Position numbers and translations under genes: made by a program. A DNA stretch of 64,000 nucleotides from an uncultured Hyphomicrobiales bacterium. Lineage in GTDB: Bacteria; Pseudomonadota; Alphaproteobacteria; Rhizobiales; Devosiaceae. This document shows positions 1 through 8,721 of this stretch, in pieces. Position 1 is the first letter of the stretch, and the number at the start of each line of letters is the position of its first letter. Below the pieces are notes generated by a model. The model was not told the DNA's origin, searched no databases, and worked only from the letters and a program-made list of their open reading frames with translations. Location: positions 124,001 to 188,000 of the forward strand of contig CAIKKY010000007.1 in the NCBI GenBank assembly GCA_903828145.1. Reading direction: 5' to 3'.

Positions 1-499
1 GCCCCCATTGGCGAAACAGCAGCTCGAACAGCTCGTGCTCCCGCGGGGTCAGAGTCAGAGGCACACCGGAGCAGGTCACAATCCGCTGAACACTATCCAG
101 CGCAAAGGCACCGCTGGTCAGGATTTCGGCCTGGACCGCCGCCGGCCGCCGCAGCAGCGCCCGCAAACGCGCCAGCAGCTCATCATTGTGGAACGGCTTT
201 GTCAGGTAATCATCCGCGCCAGCATTCAGACCGGCAACGCGGTCCTCCACCGATCCACGCGCTGTAAGGACTAAAACCGGCAGGGCGCTGCCGTTGCGAC
301 GCAGCTCACGCACCAGTGCTAGTCCATCGCCATCCGGCAATCCCAAATCAAGGATCATGGCATCATGGCTGGCAGCACGAAGCGCGGCGTGGGCTTCATC
401 AAGGCTTGTCACATCGTCAAGGTGATAACCGGCTTCGGTAACGAGTTCGCGCAGCAATTCCCGCAGTCGTGCACTGTCTTCAACCAGCAGGATGCGCAT
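1..499 (-). CDS. Two-component response regulator, OmpR/PhoB type (C-terminus outside window)
   Basis: The gene starts with ATG at 499 and runs off the left edge, leaving 166 codons. Residues 1-115 form a receiver domain with the acidic pair E7/D8, phospho-acceptor D51 (MILDLGLPDGDG), T79 and K101 (LTKPF). After a linker, the winged-helix effector domain begins (PLTLTPREHELFELLF), as in OmpR/PhoB/QseB proteins, and is cut off before its recognition helix. It lies 11 bp downstream of an exported acidic protein on the same strand, so both probably share a transcript. A sensor kinase gene would be expected beyond the left edge. The signal sensed cannot be told; regulation of the acidic surface proteins is an inference from the operon. 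Confidence 0.93.
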   Translation of the reverse strand, partial: MRILLVEDSARLRELLRELVTEAGYHLDDVTSLDEAHAALRAASHDAMILDLGLPDGDGLALVRELRRNGSALPVLVLTARGSVEDRVAGLNAGADDYLTKPFHNDELLARLRALLRRPAAVQAEILTSGAFALDSVQRIVTCSGVPLTLTPREHELFELLFRQWG

Positions 500-510
500 G
501 CCGACCGCCC

Positions 511-954
511 TTAATCGACTTCGCTGTCTGTATCGTCCGAATCGCTGTCAGAGCTTTCGGTCTCGGTGTCTGGCGGATCGTCCACCTCAACAGCGCTATT
601 GTCATCTGACGCGGGCTCGGTACGCGCCGCCGAAATTGACAGCGCCGCGTTTTTGGCTTGAGCGGAGATCGCGGCGGTCGCCTGATCTAACAGGGCCTCC
701 GTACAGTCAACGAAGCCCTTGAGCCCACCCACAACGACCAGTATGCGCTGGCCGGTGAAATCGGCGCAGGCATCAAGAAGCTGACGACTTGTCAGGCTTC
801 CGGTCACATCGGGCATGGCGGCGAAACCCGGAGTGCTGAGGAGCTCGCAGAGCAACAGCCCTGCGAGCCAAGTGCGCCGCCTTGGCAGGAACGGTCGTGT
901 TCGCGTCTCTCCAAGGCGCGGGCAACCCGCACCGCTCTCTCGTGAGACTGCCAC
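511..954 (-). CDS. Exported small protein with acidic tail (paralogue of the next gene)
   Basis: This protein of 147 residues has no recognised family. The N-terminus is long and basic, followed by a hydrophobic stretch (WLAGLLLCELL) and a plausible cleavage site after GFAA near residue 46. A short domain of about 50 residues follows with two cysteines (LLDACADF and GFVDCTEALL), then a tail rich in Asp, Ser and Glu. The same layout, with similarly spaced CAD and V-x-C motifs, occurs in the gene upstream, so the two look like tandem duplicates. The acidic tail may bind divalent or trivalent cations, but no EF-hand loop is visible. It is followed directly by the response regulator. Confidence 0.7.
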   Translation of the reverse strand: MAVSRESGAGCPRLGETRTRPFLPRRRTWLAGLLLCELLSTPGFAAMPDVTGSLTSRQLLDACADFTGQRILVVVGGLKGFVDCTEALLDQATAAISAQAKNAALSISAARTEPASDDNSAVEVDDPPDTETESSDSDSDDTDSEVD

Positions 955-999
955 TCTAGCTACGCTCCTTCAATCGGTGAGGTCAGTGACCGGAACTGG

Positions 1000-1491
1000 T
1001 CAGTTCCCGGAATCGTCGATGCTATCGTCGCCAGAATCATCTGACGAGTCATCTGACGAGTCATCTGACGAGTCATCTGACGAGTCATCGGCAGAGTCAT
1101 CTGACGAGTCATCGGCAGAGTCATCAGCGGAGTCATCGGCGCTATCGTCGGCACTGTCATCAACGGAATCGTCTGCAGCGTCATCAGTCAGGTCATCGCC
1201 CGACTCGGCTGAATCGTCAGAAGAAGCCAACAAGGCACCATCGCCGGCCGTTACGGCCGCCGATGCTGCATCAACATATTCCTGCTCACAGTTCACCACA
1301 CCGGCAACGATCTGACTGTCGATGGTGAATTCGGCCGGGACCGCCTCTGCGCCGCCTTTGTCTGCACAGAAACTCACGAGATCCTGGTTTGTGATCAACG
1401 AGTTCAGCGTGACGCCCTCGGCAAATGCTGAGGTGCCATACAGTGCCGATGTCATCATCAATAATTTGGCAACTCGAGTTACATTTCGCAT
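1000..1491 (-). CDS. Exported small protein with DDS-x repeat tail
   Basis: This protein of 163 residues has a clear signal peptide (KLLMMTSALYGTSAFA, cleavage near residue 24). A domain of about 60 residues carries two cysteines (LVSFCADKGG and VVNCEQEYVD), probably a disulfide pair outside the cytoplasm. The last 70 residues are almost entirely four-residue units of two Asp, one Ser and one variable residue. The unit is encoded by a 12-bp tandem repeat, so length could vary by slippage. It is the first gene of a three-gene minus-strand unit with a second acidic protein and a response regulator. The function is unknown; cation binding or a surface role is inferred only from the charge. Confidence 0.75.
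   Translation of the reverse strand: MRNVTRVAKLLMMTSALYGTSAFAEGVTLNSLITNQDLVSFCADKGGAEAVPAEFTIDSQIVAGVVNCEQEYVDAASAAVTAGDGALLASSDDSAESGDDLTDDAADDSVDDSADDSADDSADDSADDSSDDSADDSSDDSSDDSSDDSSDDSGDDSIDDSGN
1037..1132. repeat. 12-bp tandem repeat inside the acidic-protein gene
   Basis: Eight consecutive 12-bp units are visible: four identical TCATCTGACGAG, then alternating variants (TCATCGGCAGAG, TCATCTGACGAG, TCATCGGCAGAG, TCATCAGCGGAG). On the minus strand each unit encodes one four-residue step of the Asp/Ser tail. Degenerate copies continue to about 1200. Confidence 0.9.
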
Positions 1492-1719
1492 GGAATACTC
1501 CTGATTTTCAATTTTGCGATCGGTCGATAGTCACGCGAGCGAACCAATCGACATAGCCAAAATGCATTGATCGACTGACAAATTACTGACGAAGAGCACA
1601 TTCGTTTAGTTGAACGCATATGTGCAGCCGCCAAGCAGCCGCACAGGACCGCCGACGCTGCGATACAAATCAGGCAGGGCGCGGAGAAAACTGTTCATGT
1701 CATGAAGAAAAATTGGAAC

Positions 1720-1795
1720 TGGTGGAGCTGAGGGGAATCGAACCCCTGACCTCATCATTGCGAACGATGCGCTCTCCCAACTGAGCTACAGCCCC
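1720..1795 (-). tRNA. tRNA-Ala (anticodon CGC)
   Basis: Read on the minus strand this 76-nt sequence folds as a cloverleaf. The acceptor stem is GGGGCTG with CAGCTCC. The D arm is TAGCTCAGTTGGGAGAGC, the anticodon stem CATCG/TGATG and the loop TTCGCAA with anticodon CGC. The T arm contains GGTTCGATTCC. The discriminator A is followed by an encoded CCA. Confidence 0.95.
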
Positions 1796-1850
1796 GCTCC
1801 AATCGCGAGCTTCATATCCAAAGTCCGGGCCGAGTCATAGCCCTTTTTTC

Positions 1851-2876
1851 TCAACCCACCAACCCCTCGTCCAACAGGCTGCGGGCGGTATCGACCACCA
1901 TCTGCTCGGCCCCGATGAAGGGGCGGCCCAGCAGTGCGCGGGCCGAACTGGCATCGATCTGGCGCGGGTGCCCCAGTTCCCCGAGATTGGAGCGCACATC
2001 GGCATCGACCAGCCCATAGAGGCGGATCATCCAGTCGGGCGCGCGCAGGCGGGGCACACGGCGCGCCGCGGGGCCCAGCCGGTCCCGCAAAATCGCGGCG
2101 ACATCGGCCATGGCATAGGTACCCGCCGAGAGCGGAAACCGCTGGCCGCCGACCTCGGCCTTTTCCATGGCCGCCAAATGCATGGCCGCCACATCGCGCA
2201 CATCGATGAGCGCGAAAGCGAAATTCGGCAGGGCCGGCACCGAGCCGTTCATCAGCCGGATCAGCATGGCGGCTGAGGTGCCCGGGTCTTCATTAAGCAG
2301 CGGACCCAGCACCAGCCCGGGGTTGATGACCGCCAGATCGCGTTCGCGGCCAGCCGCCGTCATGATGTCCCACGCAGCCCGCTCAGCCCGGGTTTTCGAT
2401 TCCACATAGGCCATCACCCCATCGCCGTTGAGGTTCGTCCAGTCTACGGCCGTATACGCACGATTTTCGCCGCGTGCGTGGCCATAGGCGATAGCCGCCA
2501 CCGATGAGGTGAGGACAACACGCTCAACCCCCGCCGCGAGGGCTGCTTTGAGCGCGCGCGTCGTCCCCTCAACGGCTGGACGGATCAGGTCCATCGGGTC
2601 TTTCGGCGACTGGATCAGGAAGGGCGAGGCCGTGTGCTGCAGCGTGCGCACGCCCGCCATGGCGGCGTCCCAGCCCGCATCGGACAACAGATCGAGCGCC
2701 ACGAACTCGAGCTGCGACACATCAACCCCATGCGCGGCCAGCGTGGCGCGCACCGCGTCGGCGCGGGAGAGATCGCGCACCGATCCGCGCACACTGTATC
2801 CGGCCTTGAGGAGGCTGAGCGCGATATGCCCGCCGATATAGCCGGAAATACCGGTGAGAAGAACGCGATGGGACAT
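1851..2876 (-). CDS. NAD-dependent epimerase/dehydratase family oxidoreductase
   Basis: An extended short-chain dehydrogenase of 341 residues, resembling the dihydroflavonol 4-reductase/cinnamoyl-CoA reductase-like branch. The N-terminal Rossmann motif is GISGYIGG (residues 8-15), an arginine-rich segment (SVRDLSR) suits NADPH, and the active-site pair is Y-x-x-x-K in YVESK with an upstream Ser in LTSS. Bacterial members reduce or oxidise varied aldehydes, ketones and sugar derivatives, so the substrate cannot be named. A Gfo/Idh/MocA-type dehydrogenase lies 69 bp upstream on the same strand, and the two are probably co-transcribed. Confidence 0.85.
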   Translation of the reverse strand: MSHRVLLTGISGYIGGHIALSLLKAGYSVRGSVRDLSRADAVRATLAAHGVDVSQLEFVALDLLSDAGWDAAMAGVRTLQHTASPFLIQSPKDPMDLIRPAVEGTTRALKAALAAGVERVVLTSSVAAIAYGHARGENRAYTAVDWTNLNGDGVMAYVESKTRAERAAWDIMTAAGRERDLAVINPGLVLGPLLNEDPGTSAAMLIRLMNGSVPALPNFAFALIDVRDVAAMHLAAMEKAEVGGQRFPLSAGTYAMADVAAILRDRLGPAARRVPRLRAPDWMIRLYGLVDADVRSNLGELGHPRQIDASSARALLGRPFIGAEQMVVDTARSLLDEGLVG

Positions 2877-2945
2877 GAACAGGCTCCGGGGGACGCTGGG
2901 ACCGAGGTTGCCCCTCGGGGCCGGGTTTACAAGATCGTGTCAGCC

Positions 2946-3965
2946 CTATCGGGCCACCGTTGCCCAGGCACCGGTCCGCTCGCTCTCAAAAATCGCGTCG
3001 AGCACGCGCATGTTCTGGATCGCAGTTTCCGCATCATAGGGCAAAGGCGCGATGCCCAGCACGGCCTTCGCGAACGCCTCGGCCTGCTCGGTATACTGAT
3101 CGCACGGCGGAATGATCTCGCGCCGCGCAAGGTGCCCGTCCAAGGCATGGCCGTGGTCGACCAGCACCGCCGTCGCCGTATCCGGCGGCGCATTATAGGG
3201 AATGACGATTTCGACCCGGCCCTTGGTGCCAATCACCTCGATGGACTGGTGGCCCACGGCCTGCGTGGAAATCGTGAAGGCCAGCTGCCGCCCGCCGCCG
3301 AAATCGGCCATCACCGAGGCAAGCCGGTCGGTCTTGAACGCCGGGTCGCGGTCGATCAGCGACACCACGCGCAGCGGCTCGGCATCGAACAGGAAGCGCG
3401 CCCCGGTCACCGGATAGCAGCCGATATCATAAATGCCGCCGCCGCCGATATCGGCCTGGTTGCGCACATTGGCCGGGTCTGTGTTGTTGTAAGTGAACAC
3501 AGCGCGGATCGCGCGCAGTTCGCCCAGTTCACCCGACCGCACAATCTCACGGGCCCGCAGCCACTGCGGATGGAAGCGCACCATGAAGGCCTCGTAGAAC
3601 ACGATGCCTTTCGGAATCGCGCGCAGCGCCTCAGCTTCCTTCGCGGTCAGCGCAATCGGCTTTTCGCACAGCACATGCTTGCCCGCCCGGGCCGCCGCCA
3701 GCGTCGTGGGCACATGCAGATGGTTGGGCAGGGGAATGTAGATGGCATCAACATTGGGGTCAGCGTACAGCGCCTCGTAACTCCCATGCGCCGTGGCTTT
3801 ACCGGTGAGCCCGAGCGTCGCGATATAGGCCTCGGCCTTCGATTTATCGCGCGAGGCGACAGCGACGACCTCGCAGAGGTCCGACTTGAGGATCGCGGGA
3901 ACGACCTTTTTGAGCCCGATATCGGCGGTTGAGAGAATGCCCCAGCGTACTGTCCTGCCTGCCAT
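2946..3965 (-). CDS. Gfo/Idh/MocA family sugar-type dehydrogenase
   Basis: A two-domain NAD(P)-dependent oxidoreductase of 339 residues. The N-terminal Rossmann fold starts near WGILSTADIG. The family motif CEKPIAL contains the lysine that holds cofactor and substrate, and the C-terminal half is the alpha/beta dimerisation domain typical of Gfo/Idh/MocA enzymes. The YDIGCY motif supports the trans-dihydrodiol dehydrogenase or D-xylose dehydrogenase-like branch rather than the inositol branch. It precedes an epimerase-type gene on the same strand. The substrate is unknown; a sugar or polyol is likely because most relatives act on these. Confidence 0.87.
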   Translation of the reverse strand: MAGRTVRWGILSTADIGLKKVVPAILKSDLCEVVAVASRDKSKAEAYIATLGLTGKATAHGSYEALYADPNVDAIYIPLPNHLHVPTTLAAARAGKHVLCEKPIALTAKEAEALRAIPKGIVFYEAFMVRFHPQWLRAREIVRSGELGELRAIRAVFTYNNTDPANVRNQADIGGGGIYDIGCYPVTGARFLFDAEPLRVVSLIDRDPAFKTDRLASVMADFGGGRQLAFTISTQAVGHQSIEVIGTKGRVEIVIPYNAPPDTATAVLVDHGHALDGHLARREIIPPCDQYTEQAEAFAKAVLGIAPLPYDAETAIQNMRVLDAIFESERTGAWATVAR

Positions 3966-4495
3966 GATGACCCCCGGATTATTGGTGGCCGAGTGTTAGC
4001 TGGCGCGGGGGTAATCGTAAATCCATACTTCCGGCGACGGGACTCCGATGCTTGCCCGGTGGTGCACGACGCCCGCAGCCCGCCCCGGGGCCCGGCGGTT
4101 CCTTGCCGTTGTTTTCAAGCAAAGCGCGCCAGGGCTCGGACCCTGTTGGTCGTGCCGGTACAAATACTGGCAAAGCCCTTGCCCCGTCCGCAGTTTGGCA
4201 CTAGTTTCCGCGCGGCTTCGGCTCTTCTGGGAAGGCTACTTCGCTGCGTAAGGTCATTATTGATCCGGCCCTTCCGGATCGATGCGCGCCCGGCTCCGGG
4301 TACATTGCGACGTCACCCTCTCCCGGCGCAAAAAACGCGCCGCTTGGCTTCCCTCACCGCGTATCCGCTACACTCTTGAACCGGCCTGCATTTCACCGGG
4401 TTCGGACGATGCGCGCATTGCATAGCGCCGAGGATATGTCCTCAACCCTTCCGGCCGGAGCCCTGTCCGGTCCTATTGCCCAAGGAGTTTGGTCC
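3966..4495. other. Gene-free stretch upstream of potF
   Basis: No convincing ORF is present in these 530 bp between the divergent dehydrogenase and potF. A possible housekeeping promoter for potF has TACACT at 4369 with TTGGCT at 4344, though the 19-bp spacing is long. A well-placed AAGGAG lies just before the potF ATG. Nothing else is recognised. Confidence 0.4.
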
Positions 4496-5581
4496 ATGCA
4501 CAAACTGATGCTCACCGCCGCGCTCGCGCTGTTTGCAGCGGCGCCGGCCCTCGCCGAAGACAATGTGGTCAACGTCTATAACTGGTCGGACTACATTGCC
4601 GAAGATACCGTCGCCAAGTTTGAGGCCGAGACCGGCATCAAGGTGAACTACGACGTGTTCGACAGCAATGAAGTGGTCGAGGCCAAGCTGCTCGCCGGCT
4701 CCTCGGGCTACGACGTTGTGGTGCCGTCGGGCTTCTTCCTGGAACGCCAGATCGCGGCCGGTCTGTTTCAGCCGCTCGATAAGTCGAAGCTCGCGAACCT
4801 CGGCAACATGGACCCCGACATCATGAAGTCGACCGAGACCCATGATCCCGGCAACACATTTGCCGTCGACTACATGTGGGGCACCACGGGCATTGGCTTC
4901 AACGAGGCCAAGGTCAAGGAACGGCTGGGCGATGTGCCGGTCGACAGCTGGGATATCGTGTTCAAACCCGAGAACCTCGCCAAGCTGGCCGATTGCGGCG
5001 TCGCCGTCCTCGATGCGCCCGCCGAAATCATGGGCACGGCGCTCAACTACCTGGGTCTCGACCCGAATTCGGAAAAGGCCGAAGACCTGAAGCAGGCCGA
5101 AGCCCTGATGACCGCCATCCGGCCCTCGATCCGCTACTTCCACTCCTCACAATATATCGATGATCTGGGCGCTGGCGAAATCTGCCTCGCCGTCGGCTAT
5201 TCCGGCGATGTGTTCATCGCCGCCGCCGCCGCTGAAGAGGCCGCAGCGGGCGTGACCGTGAATTACGTGATCCCGAAGGAAGGCGCGCTCAAGTGGTTTG
5301 ACCTGTTCGCCATTCCGGCCGATGCCAAGCATGTCGATAACGCGCACAAGTTCATCGACTTCATGCTGCGCCCGGATATCGCGGCGGCCAACACCAATTA
5401 CGTGTTCTATGCCTCGGGCAACAAGGCGGCGCTCGATCTGATTGACCCGGCCATCAAGACCGATCCGGCGATCTATCCCACACCCGAGGTGGTGGCGAAG
5501 CTCTTCACGCTCAAGGCGCATACGCCGCGGTTTGATCGGGACTTGACGCGCACCTGGACCCGGATCAAGACGGGCCAGTAA
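4496..5581 (+). CDS. potF: Putrescine-type ABC transporter periplasmic binding protein
   Basis: The protein of 361 residues starts at the ATG preceded by AAGGAG; an in-frame extension to 4376 has no such site and would hide the signal peptide (LMLTAALALFAAAPALA). The mature part closely follows the PotF pattern: VYNWSDYIA near the start, DVFDSNEV, PSGFFLERQ, and RYFHSSQYIDDL around the polyamine pocket. Acidic and aromatic pocket residues (W and D in NWSDY, the Y/D pairs) are kept, so putrescine or a related polyamine is the probable ligand. It delivers ligand in the periplasm to PotGHI encoded directly downstream. Confidence 0.93.
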   Translation: MHKLMLTAALALFAAAPALAEDNVVNVYNWSDYIAEDTVAKFEAETGIKVNYDVFDSNEVVEAKLLAGSSGYDVVVPSGFFLERQIAAGLFQPLDKSKLANLGNMDPDIMKSTETHDPGNTFAVDYMWGTTGIGFNEAKVKERLGDVPVDSWDIVFKPENLAKLADCGVAVLDAPAEIMGTALNYLGLDPNSEKAEDLKQAEALMTAIRPSIRYFHSSQYIDDLGAGEICLAVGYSGDVFIAAAAAEEAAAGVTVNYVIPKEGALKWFDLFAIPADAKHVDNAHKFIDFMLRPDIAAANTNYVFYASGNKAALDLIDPAIKTDPAIYPTPEVVAKLFTLKAHTPRFDRDLTRTWTRIKTGQ

Positions 5582-5633
5582 TCATCGGGGGTGAGGCGGG
5601 GGCACAGGCGGCCCCGCCTTCCCATCACGACAC

Positions 5634-5658
5634 GGCCGGGCTAACGCCCGGCCATTTT
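5634..5658 (+). terminator. Hairpin between potF and potG
   Basis: A perfect 8-bp stem (GGCCGGGC/GCCCGGCC, loop TAAC) is followed by ATTTT. Partial termination or mRNA stabilisation here would make more binding protein than transporter, as is usual in ABC operons. Confidence 0.6.
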
Positions 5659-5677
5659 CCATCGGGGCACGTAATCC

Positions 5678-6826
5678 ATGGCGAAAAATCCTCAACTGGC
5701 GGCCGATACGCGCCCCTGGCGCGACCCCAAGGCCAAGCCCTTTGTGCGCATCCGCAACGTCACCAAGAAGTTTGGCGATGTCGCTGCCGTTGATGATGTT
5801 TCGCTCGATATTTTCCAGTCTGAACTGTTCTGTCTGCTGGGCGGCTCGGGTTCGGGCAAATCCACCCTGTTGCGCATGCTCGCCGGCTTTGAGGAACCGA
5901 CCTCGGGCACCATCGAGATCGACGGGCAGAATATGACCGGCGTTCCGCCCTACAAACGCCCCGTCAACATGATGTTCCAGTCCTACGCGCTGTTTCCGCA
6001 CATGACCGTGGAGCAGAACATTGCCTATGGCCTGAAGCGCGATGGGTTGAGCCGCCCGGTCATCACCGAGCGGGTCGAGGAACTGCTGAAACTCGTGAAG
6101 CTCGAGGACTATGGCCGCAGGAAGCCGCACCAGTTGTCCGGCGGCCAGCGCCAGCGCGTCGCGCTCGCGCGCTCGCTCGCGAAACGCCCCAAGCTCCTGC
6201 TGCTCGATGAGCCCCTCGGCGCGCTGGATAAAAAGCTGCGCGAGGAAACCCAGTTCGAGCTGGTCAAAATTCAGGAAACGCTCGGCGTCACCTTCATCGT
6301 CGTCACGCACGATCAGGAAGAGGCCATGACGCTGGCCACCCGCATCGGCGTGATGAACCACGGCGGCATCGCCATGATCGGCGAACCGCAGGACATCTAC
6401 GAGTTCCCCAACTCGCGCTTCGTTGCCAATTTTATCGGCTCCGCCAATATCTACGAAGGCGTCGTCACCGCCGATGAGCCCGATCACGTGCGCATCCAGT
6501 CGGCCGATCTGGGCTGCGATATCTATGTCGGCCACGGGGTCGAATGCGCGCCTGACCAGATTCTGTGGTGGTCCATCCGCCCTGAGAAACTGGTCATCAG
6601 CCGCGACCGGCCCGAGGCCCCCTTCAACGCTAACCGCGTGAAGGGTGTGGTCGAAGAAATCGCCTATCTCGGCGATATGAGCGTGTTTCAGGTCCGGCTC
6701 GAGAGCGGCAAAATCCTGCGCGTCACCAAGACCAACGCCATGCGCGGCGACCCGGATTCCATCACCTGGGATGAGACCGTGTGGGTCACCTGGAACGACA
6801 CCGCCGGATCGGTGCTGGTCACATGA
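5678..6826 (+). CDS. potG: Polyamine ABC transporter ATPase
   Basis: The protein has 382 residues, the normal PotA/PotG length. It carries a Walker A (GGSGSGKST), the signature LSGGQRQR, a Walker B (LLLLDEPLGALD) and the switch His in VVTHDQEE. From about residue 290 a C-terminal OB-type TOBE domain follows, found in ATPases of the polyamine, iron and sulfate importer class. It sits in the cytoplasm and drives the PotH-PotI permease pair. The gene overlaps potH by 4 bp (ATGA), implying coupled translation. It starts at the ATG after the interrupting hairpin. Confidence 0.95.
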   Translation: MAKNPQLAADTRPWRDPKAKPFVRIRNVTKKFGDVAAVDDVSLDIFQSELFCLLGGSGSGKSTLLRMLAGFEEPTSGTIEIDGQNMTGVPPYKRPVNMMFQSYALFPHMTVEQNIAYGLKRDGLSRPVITERVEELLKLVKLEDYGRRKPHQLSGGQRQRVALARSLAKRPKLLLLDEPLGALDKKLREETQFELVKIQETLGVTFIVVTHDQEEAMTLATRIGVMNHGGIAMIGEPQDIYEFPNSRFVANFIGSANIYEGVVTADEPDHVRIQSADLGCDIYVGHGVECAPDQILWWSIRPEKLVISRDRPEAPFNANRVKGVVEEIAYLGDMSVFQVRLESGKILRVTKTNAMRGDPDSITWDETVWVTWNDTAGSVLVT

Positions 6827-7776
6827 GCCTCGCCAACACCGCTTCGCGTGATCTGCCACCGTGGCGCGTCCTGCTGCGTCGGCTCAATATCTTCGGCTTC
6901 ACCGGCCGCAGCTTCGTCATTCTCGCACCAGCTGCGTGGTTGACGCTGTTCTTTCTCATTCCGCTCGCGGTGGTGTTCAAGATTTCGCTGAGCGAGGCGG
7001 CCATTGCCCGCCCGCCCTATCTGCCCATGCTGACTTTCGGCGAAGATGGCTCGGTGCAGCTCAGCCTGCACCTGAGCAATTACCTCTTCCTGCTGTCGGA
7101 CAGCCTCTACATCGATGCCTACCTCAACTCGATCAAGGTGGCGGCCATCTCCACCCTGTTCGCGCTGCTCATTGGCTATCCCATGGCCTATGCCATTGCG
7201 CGCGCGTCGGATCGCTGGCGCAACATCCTGCTGATGCTGGTGATCCTGCCCTTCTGGTCGAGCTTCCTGTTGCGCGTCTACGCCTGGATCGGCTTCATGA
7301 AGGGCAATGGCGTCATCAATAATGTGCTGATGAGCCTCGGGATCATCCACACGCCCATCGTTATGCTGCAGACCGATTTCGCGGTCTATGTCGGCATCGT
7401 CTACACTTACCTGCCCTTCATGATCCTGCCGCTTTACACCAACCTCGTGAAGCTCGATCAGAGCCTGCTGGAGGCCTCGGCCGATCTGGGCGCACGGCCG
7501 TTCCGCACCTTCCTCAGCATCACGCTGCCGCTCTCCATGCCCGGCGTCGTGGCCGGGTCGCTGCTCGTCTTCATTCCGGCGCTCGGCGAATATGTGATCC
7601 CGGCCCTCCTCGGCGCGCCGGATACACTGATGATTGGCCGCGTGCTGTGGGATGAGTTCTTCTCCAACCGCGATTGGCCCGTCGCCTCGGCCGTGGCCAT
7701 TGCCATGCTGATTGTGGTGGTTGTGCCCATCATGCTGCTGCAACGCGCCCAAAGCGCCGTGATCGAGGAGACGTAA
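6823..7776 (+). CDS. potH: Polyamine ABC transporter permease
   Basis: An inner-membrane permease of 317 residues. The start chosen is the ATG overlapping the potG stop; an in-frame upstream extension lies wholly inside potG. Six hydrophobic segments can be followed, the first being FVILAPAAWLTLFFLIPLAVVF. The cytoplasmic coupling motif for the ATPase is the EASADLGARPFRTF stretch, of the EAA type. Together with PotI it forms the channel through which putrescine passes. Confidence 0.94.
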   Translation: MSLANTASRDLPPWRVLLRRLNIFGFTGRSFVILAPAAWLTLFFLIPLAVVFKISLSEAAIARPPYLPMLTFGEDGSVQLSLHLSNYLFLLSDSLYIDAYLNSIKVAAISTLFALLIGYPMAYAIARASDRWRNILLMLVILPFWSSFLLRVYAWIGFMKGNGVINNVLMSLGIIHTPIVMLQTDFAVYVGIVYTYLPFMILPLYTNLVKLDQSLLEASADLGARPFRTFLSITLPLSMPGVVAGSLLVFIPALGEYVIPALLGAPDTLMIGRVLWDEFFSNRDWPVASAVAIAMLIVVVVPIMLLQRAQSAVIEET

Positions 7777-8592
7777 GTGAAACGCGGCTGGTTTCTCCCC
7801 ATCACGGCGACCCTGGGGTTCGCCTTCCTCTACCTGCCCATCATGTCGCTGGTGGTGTTCTCGTTTAACGAAAACCGCCTCGTCACCGTGTGGTCGGGTT
7901 TTTCGCTCAAGTGGTATCAGGCGCTGTTCGATGACCCGCAGATGCTCGAAGCCGCCTGGCTCAGCCTGCAGATCGCCGGGATCAGCGCCTCAATTGCACT
8001 TGTACTCGGCACATTGTGCGCTGTAGCGCTCACCCGGTTTCGTCGCTTCAAGGGCCGTACCCTGCTCGCCGGCATGGTGTCAGCGCCGCTCGTCATGCCC
8101 GATGTCATCACCGGGCTGAGCCTGCTGCTGCTCTTTGTCGCCATGGAAGCCATGCTGGGCTGGCCGGCAGGGCGCGGCACGCTCACCGTTATTCTCGCGC
8201 ATTCCACCTTGTGCATGGCCTATATCACCGTGGTGATCCGGAGCCGGCTGAGCGACCTCGACAAATCGCTCGAAGAAGCCGCCATGGACCTCGGCGCAAC
8301 GCCGGTGCGGGTGTTCTTCGATATTACCCTGCCCATCATTGCCCCGGCGCTGGTCTCGGGCTGGCTTCTGGGCTTCACCCTGTCGCTCGACGATCTGGTG
8401 ATTGCGAGCTTCGTCTCCGGGCCCGGTTCGTCGACCCTGCCCATGGTCATTTTCTCGAAGATCCGCCTCGGCGTCTCGCCCGATGTGAACGCGCTCGCGA
8501 CCATCATCATTGGCGTGGTGGCCCTCGGCGTCATCGCCGCCTCGGTTGTGGGCTATGGCGCGCAGCGCACCAGCCGCCCCCGCCGGGGCTGA
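7777..8592 (+). CDS. potI: Polyamine ABC transporter permease
   Basis: An inner-membrane permease of 271 residues, partner of PotH. The GTG start directly abuts the potH TAA stop, so translation is probably coupled. About six transmembrane segments are seen, with an EAA-type loop (LEEAAMDLGATPVRVF) for contact with PotG. The conserved LSLDDLVI segment near residue 200 is typical of PotC/PotI proteins. It is the last gene of the operon; a strong inverted repeat follows. Confidence 0.94.
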   Translation: MKRGWFLPITATLGFAFLYLPIMSLVVFSFNENRLVTVWSGFSLKWYQALFDDPQMLEAAWLSLQIAGISASIALVLGTLCAVALTRFRRFKGRTLLAGMVSAPLVMPDVITGLSLLLLFVAMEAMLGWPAGRGTLTVILAHSTLCMAYITVVIRSRLSDLDKSLEEAAMDLGATPVRVFFDITLPIIAPALVSGWLLGFTLSLDDLVIASFVSGPGSSTLPMVIFSKIRLGVSPDVNALATIIIGVVALGVIAASVVGYGAQRTSRPRRG

Positions 8593-8611
8593 TCTCCCGC
8601 ACGAGGGACAG

Positions 8612-8640
8612 CGCGCTGTTCAGCATTAGTGAACAGCGCG
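8612..8640 (+). terminator. Probable end-of-operon hairpin after potI
   Basis: An 11-bp perfect stem (CGCGCTGTTCA/TGAACAGCGCG) with a 7-nt loop lies 20 bp past the potI stop. There is no T tract, so it may act with Rho or as an mRNA end stabiliser. Confidence 0.55.
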
Positions 8641-8721
8641 TCGCCACAACCGCGCGCCAGCGGCCTTGCATCCAGCCCGCCAAGGGATTAAGCGACTGAG
8701 GTCGTCCAGTCGGACGGCAAT

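Noticed and set aside
1037-1132. Regular repeats resembling a CRISPR array
   Set aside because: There are no unique spacers; the 12-bp units are in frame and encode an acidic protein tail.
1000-1491. Acidic repeat protein as a lanmodulin-like EF-hand protein
   Set aside because: No EF-hand loop spacing is present; the tail is simple DDS-type repetition.
2634-3932. Long plus-strand reading frame opposite two dehydrogenase genes
   Set aside because: It mirrors GC-rich codons of well-supported minus-strand genes and shows no family motif. The same holds for 5582-6859, 13011-14303, 14433-15893 and 49095-50408.
4195-4211. TGGCAC upstream of potF as a possible sigma-54 promoter
   Set aside because: The -12 part reads TCCGC at the required spacing instead of TTG(C/A), so only half the element matches.
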